NCBI RefSeq assembly: GCF_018275325.1
Contig: NZ_JAGVQR010000004.1
Coordinates: 496,001-560,000, forward strand
Length of the DNA: 64,000 nucleotides
Direction of reading: 5' to 3'
From: Nocardioides palaemonis
GTDB lineage: Bacteria; Actinomycetota; Actinomycetes; Propionibacteriales; Nocardioidaceae
In this document: piece by piece, positions 33,160-41,784 of the stretch
How the letters are laid out: the number at the start of each line of letters is the position of its first letter
How positions within the stretch are numbered: position 1 is the stretch's first letter
The notes under the pieces: model-generated
Databases searched by the model: none
What the model saw: the letters and a program-made list of their open reading frames with translations, nothing else
Told to the model about the DNA's origin: nothing
Position numbers and translations under genes: made by a program

Positions 33160-33211
33160 GAGCGGTGGCTGACCCACATTTCGGCGCGCGGAAGTGTGGG
33201 TGGCGCACCGC
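33160..33211. repeat. Palindrome family B, copy 4
   Basis: Near-identical to copy 3 and in the same orientation, 84 bp further on, with ATTTCG in place of ATTCCG and one base less in the right arm. Ends 20 bp before the TetR stop. Confidence 0.8.
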
Positions 33212-33231
33212 CCGAGCGGTGCGCGGGTGGG

Positions 33232-33834
33232 CTACGGCAGGTCGCCGGTGAGGTAGTGCTGGAGCACCGGCCCCATCCGCGCGACGAGCTCGTCGGCGGG
33301 CATCGTGGCCATCGGCGGCAGCGCGACGACGTAGCGGGTGACGATCAGACCGACGACCTGGCTGGCCACCAGCGGCACCCGCACCTCGGGGCGGTCGGCG
33401 ACGAGCTGGGCGAGCACCGGGCCGACGACGACCGGGATGAAGCCCTCCTTGAGCAGCGAGGCACCGCCCTCGCTGAGCACCGACCGCACGACCGCGAGCA
33501 GGCGGACCTGCATCTCCGGGTCGTCCCAGACCGAGAGGAACGTGCGCAGGAACCGCTCCCCGGCGCCGTCGGGTCCCAGCGCGACCACCGGCGCGAGGAC
33601 CTCGCGCGGGTCGACGGGGAGCTCGAGCGCGGCGAGGAAGAGGTCGTCCTTGGTGCCGAAGTAGTGGTGCACCAGCGCCGGGTCGACGCCGGCCGCGGCG
33701 GCGACGGCGCGGATCGTGGTGCCGCGGAAGCCCTTGCCGGCGAACGACTCGCGGGCGGCGGCGAGCACCTCGGCGCGGGTGTCGGGCGCGCCGGGGCGCC
33801 GGCCCCGGGCGGAGCGCGCGGGCGCCGCGCTCAC
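33232..33834 (-). CDS. TetR/AcrR family transcriptional regulator
   Basis: 200 residues with an N-terminal HTH ([20 protein letters not shown]) preceded by [20 protein letters not shown], the TetR signature, and an all-helical ligand domain matching the TetR_C actinobacterial type. GTG at 33834 overlaps the sugar isomerase stop as GTGA. It could control the ABC exporter downstream, from which it is separated by the family B palindromes. Ligand unknown. Confidence 0.88.
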   Translation of the reverse strand: MSAAPARSARGRRPGAPDTRAEVLAAARESFAGKGFRGTTIRAVAAAAGVDPALVHHYFGTKDDLFLAALELPVDPREVLAPVVALGPDGAGERFLRTFLSVWDDPEMQVRLLAVVRSVLSEGGASLLKEGFIPVVVGPVLAQLVADRPEVRVPLVASQVVGLIVTRYVVALPPMATMPADELVARMGPVLQHYLTGDLP

Positions 33835-34634
33835 GGCGTACCGACGCCGAGGTGCGCGCGGGCGAACTCCAGCGACTCGACGAGGTCGGCCTCGCGCTCG
33901 GCGCGGTCGGCGCAGCGGCGGGTGTTGATCTCCAGCACGACGTGGCCGGCGAAGCCGGTGCGGGCCAGGTGGTTGAGGAAGCCGGCCGCGCCCATCACGC
34001 CCCGTCCGGGCACCAGGTGCTCGTCCTTGGCCGAGCCCGTGCCGTCGGTGAGGTGCACGTGGCGCAGCCGGTCGCCGAGGCGCTGCGCCATCTCGACCAC
34101 GTCGGCGCGCGCGATCGCGGCGTGGGACAGGTCGATGGTGGCGTTGGCGTAGGGCTCGTCGGAGGGATCCATGCCGGGGAGGTACATCTCCATCCCGCGG
34201 CGCGACGAGGCGCGCCAGGGATACATGTTCTCGACCGCGAAGGCGATGCCGGTGCGCGCCTCGAGCGAGGCGATGCCCTCGACGAAGCCCGCGGCGTAGT
34301 CCTTCTGCCAGCGGAACGGGGGGTGCACCACGACCACGTCGGCCCCGACCGCCTGCGCCATCTCGGCCGAGCGCTCGAGCTTGCCCCACGGGTCGGTGCC
34401 CCACACCCGCTGGGTGAAGAGCAGGCAGGGTGCGTGGACGGCGCAGATCGGCACCTGGTGGTGCTCGGCGAGCTTCTGGACCGCGTCGACCTGCTGGCTG
34501 AGGGCGTCGATGCCGACCATCACCTCGACCGCGTCGTAGCCCAGGCTCGCCGCCCACGCGAAGGCGTGGGCGGTCGACTCGGGGTAGACCGAGGCGGTCG
34601 AGAGCGCGACCAGCGGCGTCGTCGGGGAGGGCAT
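33831..34634 (-). CDS. Sugar phosphate isomerase/epimerase (TIM barrel)
   Basis: 267 residues of the xylose-isomerase-like AP endonuclease 2 fold: [61 protein letters not shown] and HVHLTDGTG supply the metal-binding Glu, His and Asp residues typical of the family. The substrate cannot be inferred. It lies between ppx and tetR on the same strand with almost no spacing, an arrangement common in actinobacteria. Confidence 0.85.
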   Translation of the reverse strand: MPSPTTPLVALSTASVYPESTAHAFAWAASLGYDAVEVMVGIDALSQQVDAVQKLAEHHQVPICAVHAPCLLFTQRVWGTDPWGKLERSAEMAQAVGADVVVVHPPFRWQKDYAAGFVEGIASLEARTGIAFAVENMYPWRASSRRGMEMYLPGMDPSDEPYANATIDLSHAAIARADVVEMAQRLGDRLRHVHLTDGTGSAKDEHLVPGRGVMGAAGFLNHLARTGFAGHVVLEINTRRCADRAEREADLVESLEFARAHLGVGTP

Positions 34635-34637
34635 CGC

Positions 34638-35624
34638 TCAGCCGCGTCCGGCGACGATCGAGATCTGGTCGAGCCGGGCGAGGATGACGCCCTCGCGCAG
34701 CGCCCACGGGCAGATCTCCAGCGCCGGCAGGTCGAAGATGTCCATGCACGCCTCGGCGACCAGCGCGCCCGGCACGATCTGGTGGGTGCGGCTCGGCGAG
34801 ACGCCCGGCAGGTCGGCGAGCTCGTCGGGCGACATCTCCATCAGCTTGGGGATCCAGCCCGACAGCGTCTCCAGCTCGAGCACGCGCGGCACCAGGGGCC
34901 CCTCGCCGCTCGGCGCGGCGCCGCAGATCCGGGCCAGCGAGCGGAACGTCTTCGACGTCGCGGCGGCCGTGTCGGGCACGCCGGGGCGCAGCAGGTGGCC
35001 GGCGTCGCGGGCGATCTCGGCGCGCACCTGCTTGCGCAGCTCGCGCACCTCGTCCTCCGACGGGGTGCCGCCGCGACCGAACCCTGGGGTTGAGGAGGGC
35101 CCCCAGGGCCCGTCGCGAAACCACGCCTTCGCCATCCGGGCCGCGCCCAGCGGGAGCGACCAGGCGACGTCAGGGCCCTCGTCGGTGCCGCCGGCGATCT
35201 CCAGCGAGCCGCCGCCGATGTCGAAGACGGCGAGCCGCCCGGCCGACCACCCGAACCAGCGGCGTACGGCGAGGAAGGTCAGGCGCGCCTCGTCCTCGCC
35301 GGACAGCACCTCCAGCGAGACCCCGCTGTGCTCCTCGACGTGGGCGAGGACCGCGTCGGAGTTCACCGCGTCGCGCACCGCCGAGGTGGCGAACCCGAGC
35401 ATCTCCTCGCAGCCCTTGTCCTCGGCGATGCGGGTGGCGGAGGCGCAGAAGTCGGTGAGCGCGGCGACACCGGCCGGCGTGACGGCGCCGTCCTCGTCGA
35501 GGTGCTCGGCCAGGCGCAGCGGCTGCTTGTGCGACGACGCGGGGAGGGGGGCGGCGCCACCGTGCGCGTCCACCACCAGCAGGTGGCCGGTGTTGGATCC
35601 GATGTCGAGGACGCCCAGGCGCAT
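34638..35624 (-). CDS. Ppx/GppA family phosphatase
   Basis: A 328-residue ASKHA-fold protein that hydrolyses polyphosphate and/or pppGpp. Phosphate-binding motifs are seen: [18 protein letters not shown] at the start and [14 protein letters not shown] near residue 140. Actinobacterial short forms such as this often act mainly on polyphosphate; which reaction occurs here is not decidable. ATG at 35624 follows TAGTTT at leaderless spacing; a TTG three codons earlier is less likely. Confidence 0.88.
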   Translation of the reverse strand: MRLGVLDIGSNTGHLLVVDAHGGAAPLPASSHKQPLRLAEHLDEDGAVTPAGVAALTDFCASATRIAEDKGCEEMLGFATSAVRDAVNSDAVLAHVEEHSGVSLEVLSGEDEARLTFLAVRRWFGWSAGRLAVFDIGGGSLEIAGGTDEGPDVAWSLPLGAARMAKAWFRDGPWGPSSTPGFGRGGTPSEDEVRELRKQVRAEIARDAGHLLRPGVPDTAAATSKTFRSLARICGAAPSGEGPLVPRVLELETLSGWIPKLMEMSPDELADLPGVSPSRTHQIVPGALVAEACMDIFDLPALEICPWALREGVILARLDQISIVAGRG

Positions 35625-35631
35625 GACCCCC

Positions 35632-35637
35632 AAACTA
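35632..35637 (-). promoter_or_regulatory. -10 box (TAGTTT) of ppx/gppA
   Basis: TAGTTT on the minus strand lies 7 nt before the ATG at 35624. It sits back to back with the box of the divergent gene, within a 26-bp gap. Confidence 0.4.
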
Positions 35638-35638
35638 C

Positions 35639-35644
35639 TAGGCT
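35639..35644 (+). promoter_or_regulatory. -10 box (TAGGCT) of the cysteine-rich protein gene
   Basis: TAGGCT lies 6 nt before the GTG at 35651. The two divergent boxes are 1 bp apart, so only one polymerase could bind at a time. Confidence 0.4.
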
Positions 35645-35650
35645 CGTGGG

Positions 35651-36427
35651 GTGCCCGAAGTGGACCTCGTCTTTCCCCGTGCCTTCGTCGAGTTCGCCGA
35701 CCCCGCCGACGAGTCCCAGGTGTTCCGCTGCGACCTCACCTGGCTGACGTCGGCCTACACCTGCATCTTCGGCGGTGGCTGCCAGGGGATCTACGCCGAC
35801 GCGTCCGACGTCGGCTGCTGCACCCTCGGCGCCCACTTCGCCGACAAGGACGACGAGAAGCGGGTCGCGGGCTTCGTCGCCCAGCTCACCCCCGACGACT
35901 GGCAGCTCCACCCCGGCCGCACGGTCAAGCGGGCCGACTGGGTCGAGACCGACGAGGACGGCGAGCGCAAGACGCTGGCGGTCGTGGTCGACGACCAGCA
36001 GGCGTGCGTGTTCCACAACCGCACCGACTTCGCCCCTGCCGGTGGCGGCGGCGGTGCCGGCTGCGCGCTGCACGGCCTCGCGCTGCGGCAGGGCCGCAAC
36101 CCGCTCGAGACCAAGCCCGACGTGTGCTGGCAGCTGCCGATCCGCCGGCAGTACCGCGAGGTCGAGCGCCAGGACGGCACGGCCTACACCGAGGTCTCGA
36201 TCGGCGAGTACGACCGCCGCGGCTGGGGCCCCGGCGGCCACGACCTCGACTGGTACTGCTCGGGCAACACCGAGGCGCACGTCGCGCCGGAGCCGGTCTA
36301 CGTCACCCACGAGGCCGAGCTGGTCGAGCTGATGGGCGCGCCGGCGTACGCCGAGCTGGTGCGGCATGCGGACGCCCACGTCCGGTCCCGCTCCGCGCTC
36401 GCGCTGCACCCGGCCGACCCGCGCTGA
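35651..36427 (+). CDS. Cysteine-rich protein, possibly zinc/iron-chelating (YkgJ-like)
   Basis: 258 residues with a cluster of cysteines near the N-terminus: [19 protein letters not shown] and DVGCCTLG (Cys at about 25, 35, 40, 51, 52), then ACVFHNR, GCALHG, DVCWQLP and DWYCSG. The C...C...C...CC spacing recalls YkgJ-type metal-chelating proteins, but the fit is loose. The many conserved-looking Cys and His suggest metal or Fe-S binding in the cytoplasm. Divergent from ppx; a hairpin with T-run follows the stop. Confidence 0.6.
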   Translation: MPEVDLVFPRAFVEFADPADESQVFRCDLTWLTSAYTCIFGGGCQGIYADASDVGCCTLGAHFADKDDEKRVAGFVAQLTPDDWQLHPGRTVKRADWVETDEDGERKTLAVVVDDQQACVFHNRTDFAPAGGGGGAGCALHGLALRQGRNPLETKPDVCWQLPIRRQYREVERQDGTAYTEVSIGEYDRRGWGPGGHDLDWYCSGNTEAHVAPEPVYVTHEAELVELMGAPAYAELVRHADAHVRSRSALALHPADPR

Positions 36428-36453
36428 CCGCGGATTCCGCGGCCACGGATTTT
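36428..36453 (+). terminator. Hairpin and T-run after the cysteine-rich protein gene
   Basis: CCGCGG-ATT-CCGCGG (36428-36442) directly after the stop, followed by CCACGGATTTTG. A 6-bp GC stem plus a short T-run fits a weak intrinsic terminator. Confidence 0.5.
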
Positions 36454-36494
36454 GCTCGACGTCAAGAGAACCGGACCCCGGTGTCAAGCCCGCC

Positions 36495-37157
36495 ATGCCG
36501 TCGACACAGAATCTGGTCATGCGCCTGGACCACGTCAGCTTCGCCGCCGGACCTGATGGACTTGCCAGCACCGCCCAGCGCATCGGGGGGCTGCTCGGCA
36601 CGGAGTTCGTCGACGGTGGGGTTCACCCCCGATTCGGCACCCGCAACATGATCCTGCCCCTCGCCGGCGGGACCTACATGGAGATCGTCGAGGTGCTGGA
36701 CCACCCGGCCAGCGACAAGGCTCCCTTCGGCCAGGCCGTGCGCGCGCGCTCGGTGCTCGGCGGCGGCTGGATGGGCTGGGTCGTCGCGGTCGACGACCTC
36801 ACCCCGGTCGAGTCGCGTCTCGGCCGCGAGGCGGTCAAGGGCAACCGGCACCGCCCCGACGGCACCGAGCTGCTGTGGAAGCAGATCGGCGTCAACGGCC
36901 TGCTCTCCGACCCGCAGCTCCCGTTCTTCATCCACTGGGACTCCTCCTCCGAGATGCACCCGAGCAACGGCGCCACCGGCGACTTCTCGCTGGCCTGCCT
37001 CGAGATCGCCGGCGACCCGCAGCGGGTCAGCGAGTGGCTCGGCGAGACCGTCGAGGCGCCGCTGGAGGACGTGAAGGTCGAGTGGGTCGCCCCCAACGGC
37101 ACCCCCGGCATCGTCGCGGTGCAGATCCAGACCCCGAACGGGCTCGTGCGCATTTGA
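36495..37157 (+). CDS. VOC family (glyoxalase-like) protein
   Basis: 220 residues with a glyoxalase/bleomycin-resistance-like fold: MRLDHVSFAAGP at the start (metal-binding His), FGTRNMILPLAGGTYMEIVE with the Glu ligand, and a matching second half (ACLEIAGDPQRVSEWL). Activity unknown. ATG at 36495 is used; ATG at 36519 begins exactly at the conserved MRLDHV and is an equal alternative, as neither has a good ribosome site. Its stop overlaps the next gene's TTG. Confidence 0.82.
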   Translation: MPSTQNLVMRLDHVSFAAGPDGLASTAQRIGGLLGTEFVDGGVHPRFGTRNMILPLAGGTYMEIVEVLDHPASDKAPFGQAVRARSVLGGGWMGWVVAVDDLTPVESRLGREAVKGNRHRPDGTELLWKQIGVNGLLSDPQLPFFIHWDSSSEMHPSNGATGDFSLACLEIAGDPQRVSEWLGETVEAPLEDVKVEWVAPNGTPGIVAVQIQTPNGLVRI

Positions 37158-37837
37158 GGGCTCGCCCCTCCCCCAACATCTGGAACACCCCGGAGCTCTA
37201 CGAGCTGGAGAACCGGGCGGCCGACCCGCACGGTCGGATCCTCGCCGCCATGCGCGAGATCGGCGACTGGTCCGGGCGCACCGTGCTGGACGTCGGCTGC
37301 GGCAGCGGGTTCCACCTGCCCACCTGGGCGCAGGCCGCGCAGCGCGTGGTGGGCGTGGAGCCGCACCCGCCGCTGGCCGCGCTCGCCCGACGACGTACGC
37401 GCCGGCTCGCGCACGTCGAGGTCCTCGACGGCCTGGCCCAGGCCCTGCCGCTGCCGGACGCGTCGGTCGACGTCGTCCACGCCCGCTGGGCCTACTTCTT
37501 CGGTCCCGGCTCAGAGCCGGGCCTCGCCGAGCTCGACCGGGTCGTGCGCCACGGCGGCACCGCCTTCGTGATCGACAACGACCCGACCCGCTCGACGTTC
37601 GGCGGGTGGTTCCGGCGCGGCTTCCCGGAGGTCGACCCGGTCGCGGTGGAGCGCTTCTGGTCGGTACGCGGCTGGCGCCGCCGCCCGATCGACATGGGCT
37701 GGTCGTTCGCGACCCGCGAGGACCTCGAGGCCGTGGTGCGGATCGAGCTGCCGCCCGAGGCCGCCGAGGAGGCGCTCGCCTCCCACACCGGCACCACCGT
37801 CGACTACGCCGTCAACCTGTGGTGGCGGCACTACTAG
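37154..37837 (+). CDS. SAM-dependent class I methyltransferase
   Basis: 227 residues with the SAM site VLDVGCGSGFHLPTW (about 40-54), VVGVEPHPPLAALA, VEVLDGLAQALPLPDASVDV and VVRHGGTAFVIDND. Substrate unknown. The only workable start is TTG at 37154, overlapping the VOC stop as TTGA, so translation is coupled. This is an unusual start for the window, but no ATG or GTG in frame would keep the conserved N-terminus NIWNTPELYELEN. Confidence 0.85.
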   Translation: MRARPSPNIWNTPELYELENRAADPHGRILAAMREIGDWSGRTVLDVGCGSGFHLPTWAQAAQRVVGVEPHPPLAALARRRTRRLAHVEVLDGLAQALPLPDASVDVVHARWAYFFGPGSEPGLAELDRVVRHGGTAFVIDNDPTRSTFGGWFRRGFPEVDPVAVERFWSVRGWRRRPIDMGWSFATREDLEAVVRIELPPEAAEEALASHTGTTVDYAVNLWWRHY

Positions 37838-37847
37838 CCGGTGCCGG

Positions 37848-39086
37848 CTAGCCGGTGGTGAACCGCACCGCCGTGTCACCGGCCCAGGTCTGGGTGACGT
37901 GGACGTCGTGCGCGACGCCGGCCCGCTCGCACTCCCCGGTCGGCACGGAGCAGCGCACCGCCTGGACTGACTCGTCGCGGTCGCCCGCGAGCACCTCGTC
38001 GGTGCCCCACGACCCGCTGACCGGCAGCAGGAAGGTGTCGTCGTCCTCCCACGACACCGCACCCATCCAGTGCTCGCCCCAGGACGCCACCACGGCGGGC
38101 GGCAGGTCGACCTCGGCCCACGCGCCGGCCCGGACGTCCCACACCCGGGGCAGGTCGACGGTGAGCAGGTGGGTGCCACCGGGCGAGATCGACAGCGACT
38201 GCCGCACGAGCTCGCCCATGCAGCTGTCACCGTCCGGCTCCCACGCGCCCGACGCGAGGACGTAGGTGCGCAGGCAGGTGTCGTCCGACCCCGAGTCGGC
38301 GTACTCGATCGCGAGCGGGCCTCCTCGCGCGACCGCGCTGCCCGCCGGCGGGCTGACGTCGATGCTCGACCCGTCAGCGCGCAGCAGCCACGGCGTGCCC
38401 GTGCCGGCGCCGTCGAACGGAGCTGCCTCGTAGAGCAGTCCCTCGTCGCTGAAGCCGAGCACCCGGGCCAGCGGGTAGCCACGCTCCGCCGAGGACCGTG
38501 GGGTGTGCGGCAGCCGGGTCGCCGTCATCGTGGCCAGGTCGACCAGCCAGGGACCGGTCGCCACGCGCCGACCGTCGGGCGAGACCGCGAGGTACGCGTC
38601 GCCCAGCCCGTCGTCCCAGGTCTCGCGAGGGAACGTGCGCACGTTCCCGTCGGGTCCGAGCAGGCCGACCGCCAGGTCGGCCTCGCTGCTCCCGAGCAGG
38701 ACCACCCAGCCGCCGTCGGCCGGCCGTGGGGCGATGGACCGGTTCACCTCCGGCGGCACCGGGGTGACGTCGCCGTCGGCCCACAGGCCACCCTCCGCGA
38801 AGAACGGCAGCCCCGGCTCCGCGCCCTGCGGGAGGGACCGGGCCCAGCGCAGCCCGGCGGAGTCCTGGCCGGGGCCGGCCGGGGCGACGTCGGCGGACGG
38901 CCCCAGCACCGGCACCAGCGCGGACACGCCGACCGCCACCGCCGCGACGACGGCGGCGAGCGCGGCCCCGCGACGGGCCCGGCGGCGCCGCCCGCCGGTC
39001 AACGCGGCCTGTGCGAGGCCGGCGGGCACGGCCGTGTCGCGCACGGCGGTGGTGAGGTGGTCGTGGAGCTGGGTCTCGAGCGTCAT
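37848..39086 (-). CDS. Membrane-anchored beta-propeller-like protein paired with SigE-type sigma (module 3)
   Basis: A 412-residue protein: ~38 cytoplasmic residues ending in RRRRARRG, one membrane helix (about 39-60), then a ~350-residue outer domain with repeated LSVSPDGRRVATG, VLGFSDEGLLYEA and LSISPGGTHLLTV motifs that resemble WD40/TolB-type propeller blades. Four cysteines (DTCLRTY, DSCMGE, VRCSVPTGEC) could form disulfides. ATGA overlap with the sigma gene. It may be a sensing anti-sigma partner; no direct evidence. Confidence 0.65.
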   Translation of the reverse strand: MTLETQLHDHLTTAVRDTAVPAGLAQAALTGGRRRRARRGAALAAVVAAVAVGVSALVPVLGPSADVAPAGPGQDSAGLRWARSLPQGAEPGLPFFAEGGLWADGDVTPVPPEVNRSIAPRPADGGWVVLLGSSEADLAVGLLGPDGNVRTFPRETWDDGLGDAYLAVSPDGRRVATGPWLVDLATMTATRLPHTPRSSAERGYPLARVLGFSDEGLLYEAAPFDGAGTGTPWLLRADGSSIDVSPPAGSAVARGGPLAIEYADSGSDDTCLRTYVLASGAWEPDGDSCMGELVRQSLSISPGGTHLLTVDLPRVWDVRAGAWAEVDLPPAVVASWGEHWMGAVSWEDDDTFLLPVSGSWGTDEVLAGDRDESVQAVRCSVPTGECERAGVAHDVHVTQTWAGDTAVRFTTG

Positions 39087-39595
39087 CGCTGCACTCCTGA
39101 CAGGTCGGCGTGGTCGGAGCCGGACAGCTCCCGGAGCGCGGCGAGCGCCCGGGAGGCGTGGGACTTCACCGAGCCGGGGCTGCACCCCAGCGCGTCGGCG
39201 ATCTGGGCCTCGGAGAGGTCGTCGTAGTAGCGCAGGACCATGACCGCGCGCTGGCGCGGGGTGAGGGCGGCGAGCAGGGTGAACACCTGGTCGCGGTCCT
39301 CCGGTCCGGCCTCGTGCACCGGCACGTCCGGGACCTGGTCGGTCACCACCTCGCCGCGGCGGGTGCGCTGGCGCGTCCGGTCGATGGCGGCCCGCGTCAT
39401 GATCGTGCGGACGTAGGCCTCCTGCGCGTGCGTACGCCGGATCCGTGGCCACGCGACGTACGCCTTCTCGAGCGCGGTCTGCAGCAGGTCCTCCGCCGCG
39501 TGCTGGTCGCCTGCCGTCAGCAACCGCGCGCTGCGCAGCAACGCCGCGGCGCGGGCGTCCACGAAGGCGACGAAGTCGTCGTCACGTCGGGCCAC
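39083..39595 (-). CDS. SigE-family ECF RNA polymerase sigma factor (module 3)
   Basis: 170 residues with region 2 (ARAAALLRSARLLTAGDQHA, AEDLLQTALEKAYVAW) and region 4 (VMVLRYYDDLSEAQIADALG, CSPGSVKSHASRALAALREL). GTG at 39595 has GGAGG 7 nt upstream. It is co-translated with the membrane propeller protein. The third of three such modules in 22 kb. Confidence 0.88.
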   Translation of the reverse strand: MARRDDDFVAFVDARAAALLRSARLLTAGDQHAAEDLLQTALEKAYVAWPRIRRTHAQEAYVRTIMTRAAIDRTRQRTRRGEVVTDQVPDVPVHEAGPEDRDQVFTLLAALTPRQRAVMVLRYYDDLSEAQIADALGCSPGSVKSHASRALAALRELSGSDHADLSGVQR

Positions 39596-39663
39596 GAGAT
39601 CTCCTCCGGTCGGGTCCTGTGCCCGTGATGACGACGGGCGGCCCGGTCCGGTTGACCAGCCGG

Positions 39664-40707
39664 CTAGCTGGACTCGCGGATCGCGAGCGTCGGCTCGAGC
39701 AGCACGCCACGCTGGGCGACCGGCTGGTGCGACAGCAGCGACCGCAGCGCCTTCACGATCTCGACCGCGACGTCCTCGAGCGGCTGTCGCACCGACGTGA
39801 GGCCGACGGGGAAGACCTGGGCGACCTGGGAGTCGTCGAAGCCGACCACGGCGACGTCGGTGCCGGGGGCGAGCTGTCGGATCCAGAGCGTGTGGAGCAC
39901 GCCCATCGCGAGGGTGTCGGAGGCGCAGACGAACGCGGTGGGCAGCGACTCGTCGAGCAGCACCGCGGCGGCTTCAGCGCCGCTGTGCACCACGTCCTCG
40001 ACGCGGGAGGCGAGCCCGGTGGTGGGCAGGCCGTTGGCGTGCATGGTCCTCAGCCAGCCCGCGCGCCGGTCCTCGCCGATCGGCGAGTCCTTGCGCCAGC
40101 CGATCCACGCGATGCGGGTGTGGCCGCGGTCGATGAGGTGCTGGGTGGCGAGGGCGGTGCCGGCCGCGCCGTCGACGTCGACCCACACGTGGCGCGCGGA
40201 CTCGTCGTCCCACGGCCGGCCGAAGGCCACGAACGGCGCGCGCTGCTGGCTGAGCCAGGCGGCCTGAGGGTTGCCGAGGTAGGTGTCGGTGACCACGAAC
40301 GCGTCGACCGCCGTGGAGCGCAGCAGGTTGTCGTAGCCGCCGATCGGGTCCTCGTCGTCGCCGGGGAACAGCAGGACGTGGTAGCCGACCTCCTCGCTGG
40401 CCTCGACCAGGGAGTGGACGAAACGGTCCATCGCGGCGTTGGCCGTGCCCTCCTGCGCGGGCGCGAAGCGCAGCCCGATCAGCGAGGAGGTGCGGGTGCG
40501 GAGGTTGCGGGCGGCCCGGTTCGGCGAGTAGCCGAGCTCGGCGATCGTCTGCCGGACCCGCTCGAGGGTGTCGGGGCGCAGCAGGTCGGGGTTGTTGACC
40601 GCGTTGGACACCGTCTGCCTCGACACGCCTGCGCGCTCGGCGACGTCGGCGAGGGTCGGCGGGGTGACCGGCAGGTTGTTGCCGAGGCGCTGGTCGCTGC
40701 GGCCCAT
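39664..40707 (-). CDS. LacI family transcriptional regulator
   Basis: 347 residues: N-terminal HTH TLADVAERAGVSRQTVSNAV with hinge YSPNRAARNLRTRTSSLIG, then a periplasmic-binding-protein-like sugar domain ending SVRQPLEDVAVEIVKALRSL. Such regulators usually control a nearby sugar operon, but none adjoins it here. ATG at 40707 has GGGGGAG 7 nt upstream. It is divergent from the ankyrin lipoprotein gene; the gap between holds TTGATCGATCCAA. Confidence 0.9.
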   Translation of the reverse strand: MGRSDQRLGNNLPVTPPTLADVAERAGVSRQTVSNAVNNPDLLRPDTLERVRQTIAELGYSPNRAARNLRTRTSSLIGLRFAPAQEGTANAAMDRFVHSLVEASEEVGYHVLLFPGDDEDPIGGYDNLLRSTAVDAFVVTDTYLGNPQAAWLSQQRAPFVAFGRPWDDESARHVWVDVDGAAGTALATQHLIDRGHTRIAWIGWRKDSPIGEDRRAGWLRTMHANGLPTTGLASRVEDVVHSGAEAAAVLLDESLPTAFVCASDTLAMGVLHTLWIRQLAPGTDVAVVGFDDSQVAQVFPVGLTSVRQPLEDVAVEIVKALRSLLSHQPVAQRGVLLEPTLAIRESS

Positions 40708-40721
40708 GGCACGCTCCCCCC

Positions 40722-40734
40722 TTGATCGATCCAA
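40722..40734. promoter_or_regulatory. Possible LacI-type operator
   Basis: TTGATCGATCCAA, an imperfect palindrome with the central CG common in LacI-family sites, 15-27 bp upstream of the regulator's own start. Low certainty. Confidence 0.3.
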
Positions 40735-40800
40735 CTCGAGGTGAGCATAAGCCTTCGCCGCCCCCGGGGCCGACCCCGCGACGGGTGGCAGGATCGGGGC

Positions 40801-41730
40801 GTGTCCCGACCGATCGCCCGCCGACGTGCGTACGTCCTCGCCGCGGGCTCGCTCGTGGTGCTGGCAGCGTGCTCCGCGCGACCGTCCACGCCGACGACCT
40901 CCCCCACCGACCCGACGGAGTCCACCGCCGTGCCCGAGCCCACCGCCTCGCCCACCCCCCCGACCCCGCTCCACGGCGCGGTCGCGACGACGGGGCCCGA
41001 CCTCACCGAGGTGCGGGTGCTCCTCGCCCGCGGCGCCGACGTGACCGCGACCGACGCGGCAGGCGCGACGCCACTCGACGTGGCGCGCGTGCGCGACCGG
41101 GACGACCTCGCGCGCCTGCTCGCGCGTGCCGAGCGACCGGTCCCCCGTCCGGCGCAGGCACTGCTGGCTGCCGCGTCGGCGGGGGACGCGGACGCGGCAG
41201 CGCTGGCCCTGCGCGCCGGCGCGGACCTCGAGGGGCGCGACGAGCGGCGGCGTACGCCCCTCCTGCTCGCGGTGATCGACGACCGCCTCGAGGTGGCCGC
41301 GCTGCTCGCGCGACTCGGCGCGGACCCGGACGCGGTCGACGTCCAGAGCGACACCCCGTGGCTGGTGACCGGCGTGACCGGGTCGGTGGCGATGGGCCAG
41401 ATCCTGCTGCCGCTCGACCCCGACGTCACGCTGCGCAACCGCTACGGCGGCGTCTCGATCATCCCCGCCTCCGAGCGCGGCCACGTCGCCTACGTGCGGT
41501 GGGCGCTGCAGCACACGCGCATCGACGTCGACCACGTCAACGACCTCGGCTGGACCGCGCTCCTGGAGGCGGTGGTCCTCGGCGAGGGGACCGAGCGCTG
41601 GCAGCGGGTCGTGGACGTGCTGCTGTCCAACGGCGCGGACCGCTCGATCCCCGACCGCGACGGCGTCACCGCGCTCCAGCACGCCCGTGCCCGCGGCTTC
41701 GACGAGATCGCGGCGCTGCTCGAGGACTGA
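40801..41730 (+). CDS. Ankyrin-repeat lipoprotein
   Basis: A 309-residue predicted lipoprotein: basic start, hydrophobic stretch and lipobox LAAC, a Thr/Pro/Ser linker, then about five to six ankyrin repeats (LLARGADVTATDAAGATPLD, ALRAGADLEGRDERRRTPLL, LLSNGADRSIPDRDGVTALQ). It probably makes protein contacts at the outer face of the membrane. GTG at 40801 gives the proper signal sequence; a weak CAGGAT box lies 6 nt before it. No partner is evident. Confidence 0.8.
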   Translation: MSRPIARRRAYVLAAGSLVVLAACSARPSTPTTSPTDPTESTAVPEPTASPTPPTPLHGAVATTGPDLTEVRVLLARGADVTATDAAGATPLDVARVRDRDDLARLLARAERPVPRPAQALLAAASAGDADAAALALRAGADLEGRDERRRTPLLLAVIDDRLEVAALLARLGADPDAVDVQSDTPWLVTGVTGSVAMGQILLPLDPDVTLRNRYGGVSIIPASERGHVAYVRWALQHTRIDVDHVNDLGWTALLEAVVLGEGTERWQRVVDVLLSNGADRSIPDRDGVTALQHARARGFDEIAALLED

Positions 41731-41771
41731 GCGCACGGCCGGGCGTCCCGCGGGGTGTCGGTGGCCTCGCC

Positions 41772-41777
41772 TAGCGT
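41772..41777 (+). promoter_or_regulatory. -10 box (TAGCGT) of radA
   Basis: TAGCGT is 7 nt before the ATG at 41785 with no ribosome site between, suggesting a leaderless transcript. Confidence 0.4.
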
Positions 41778-41784
41778 GGGGACC

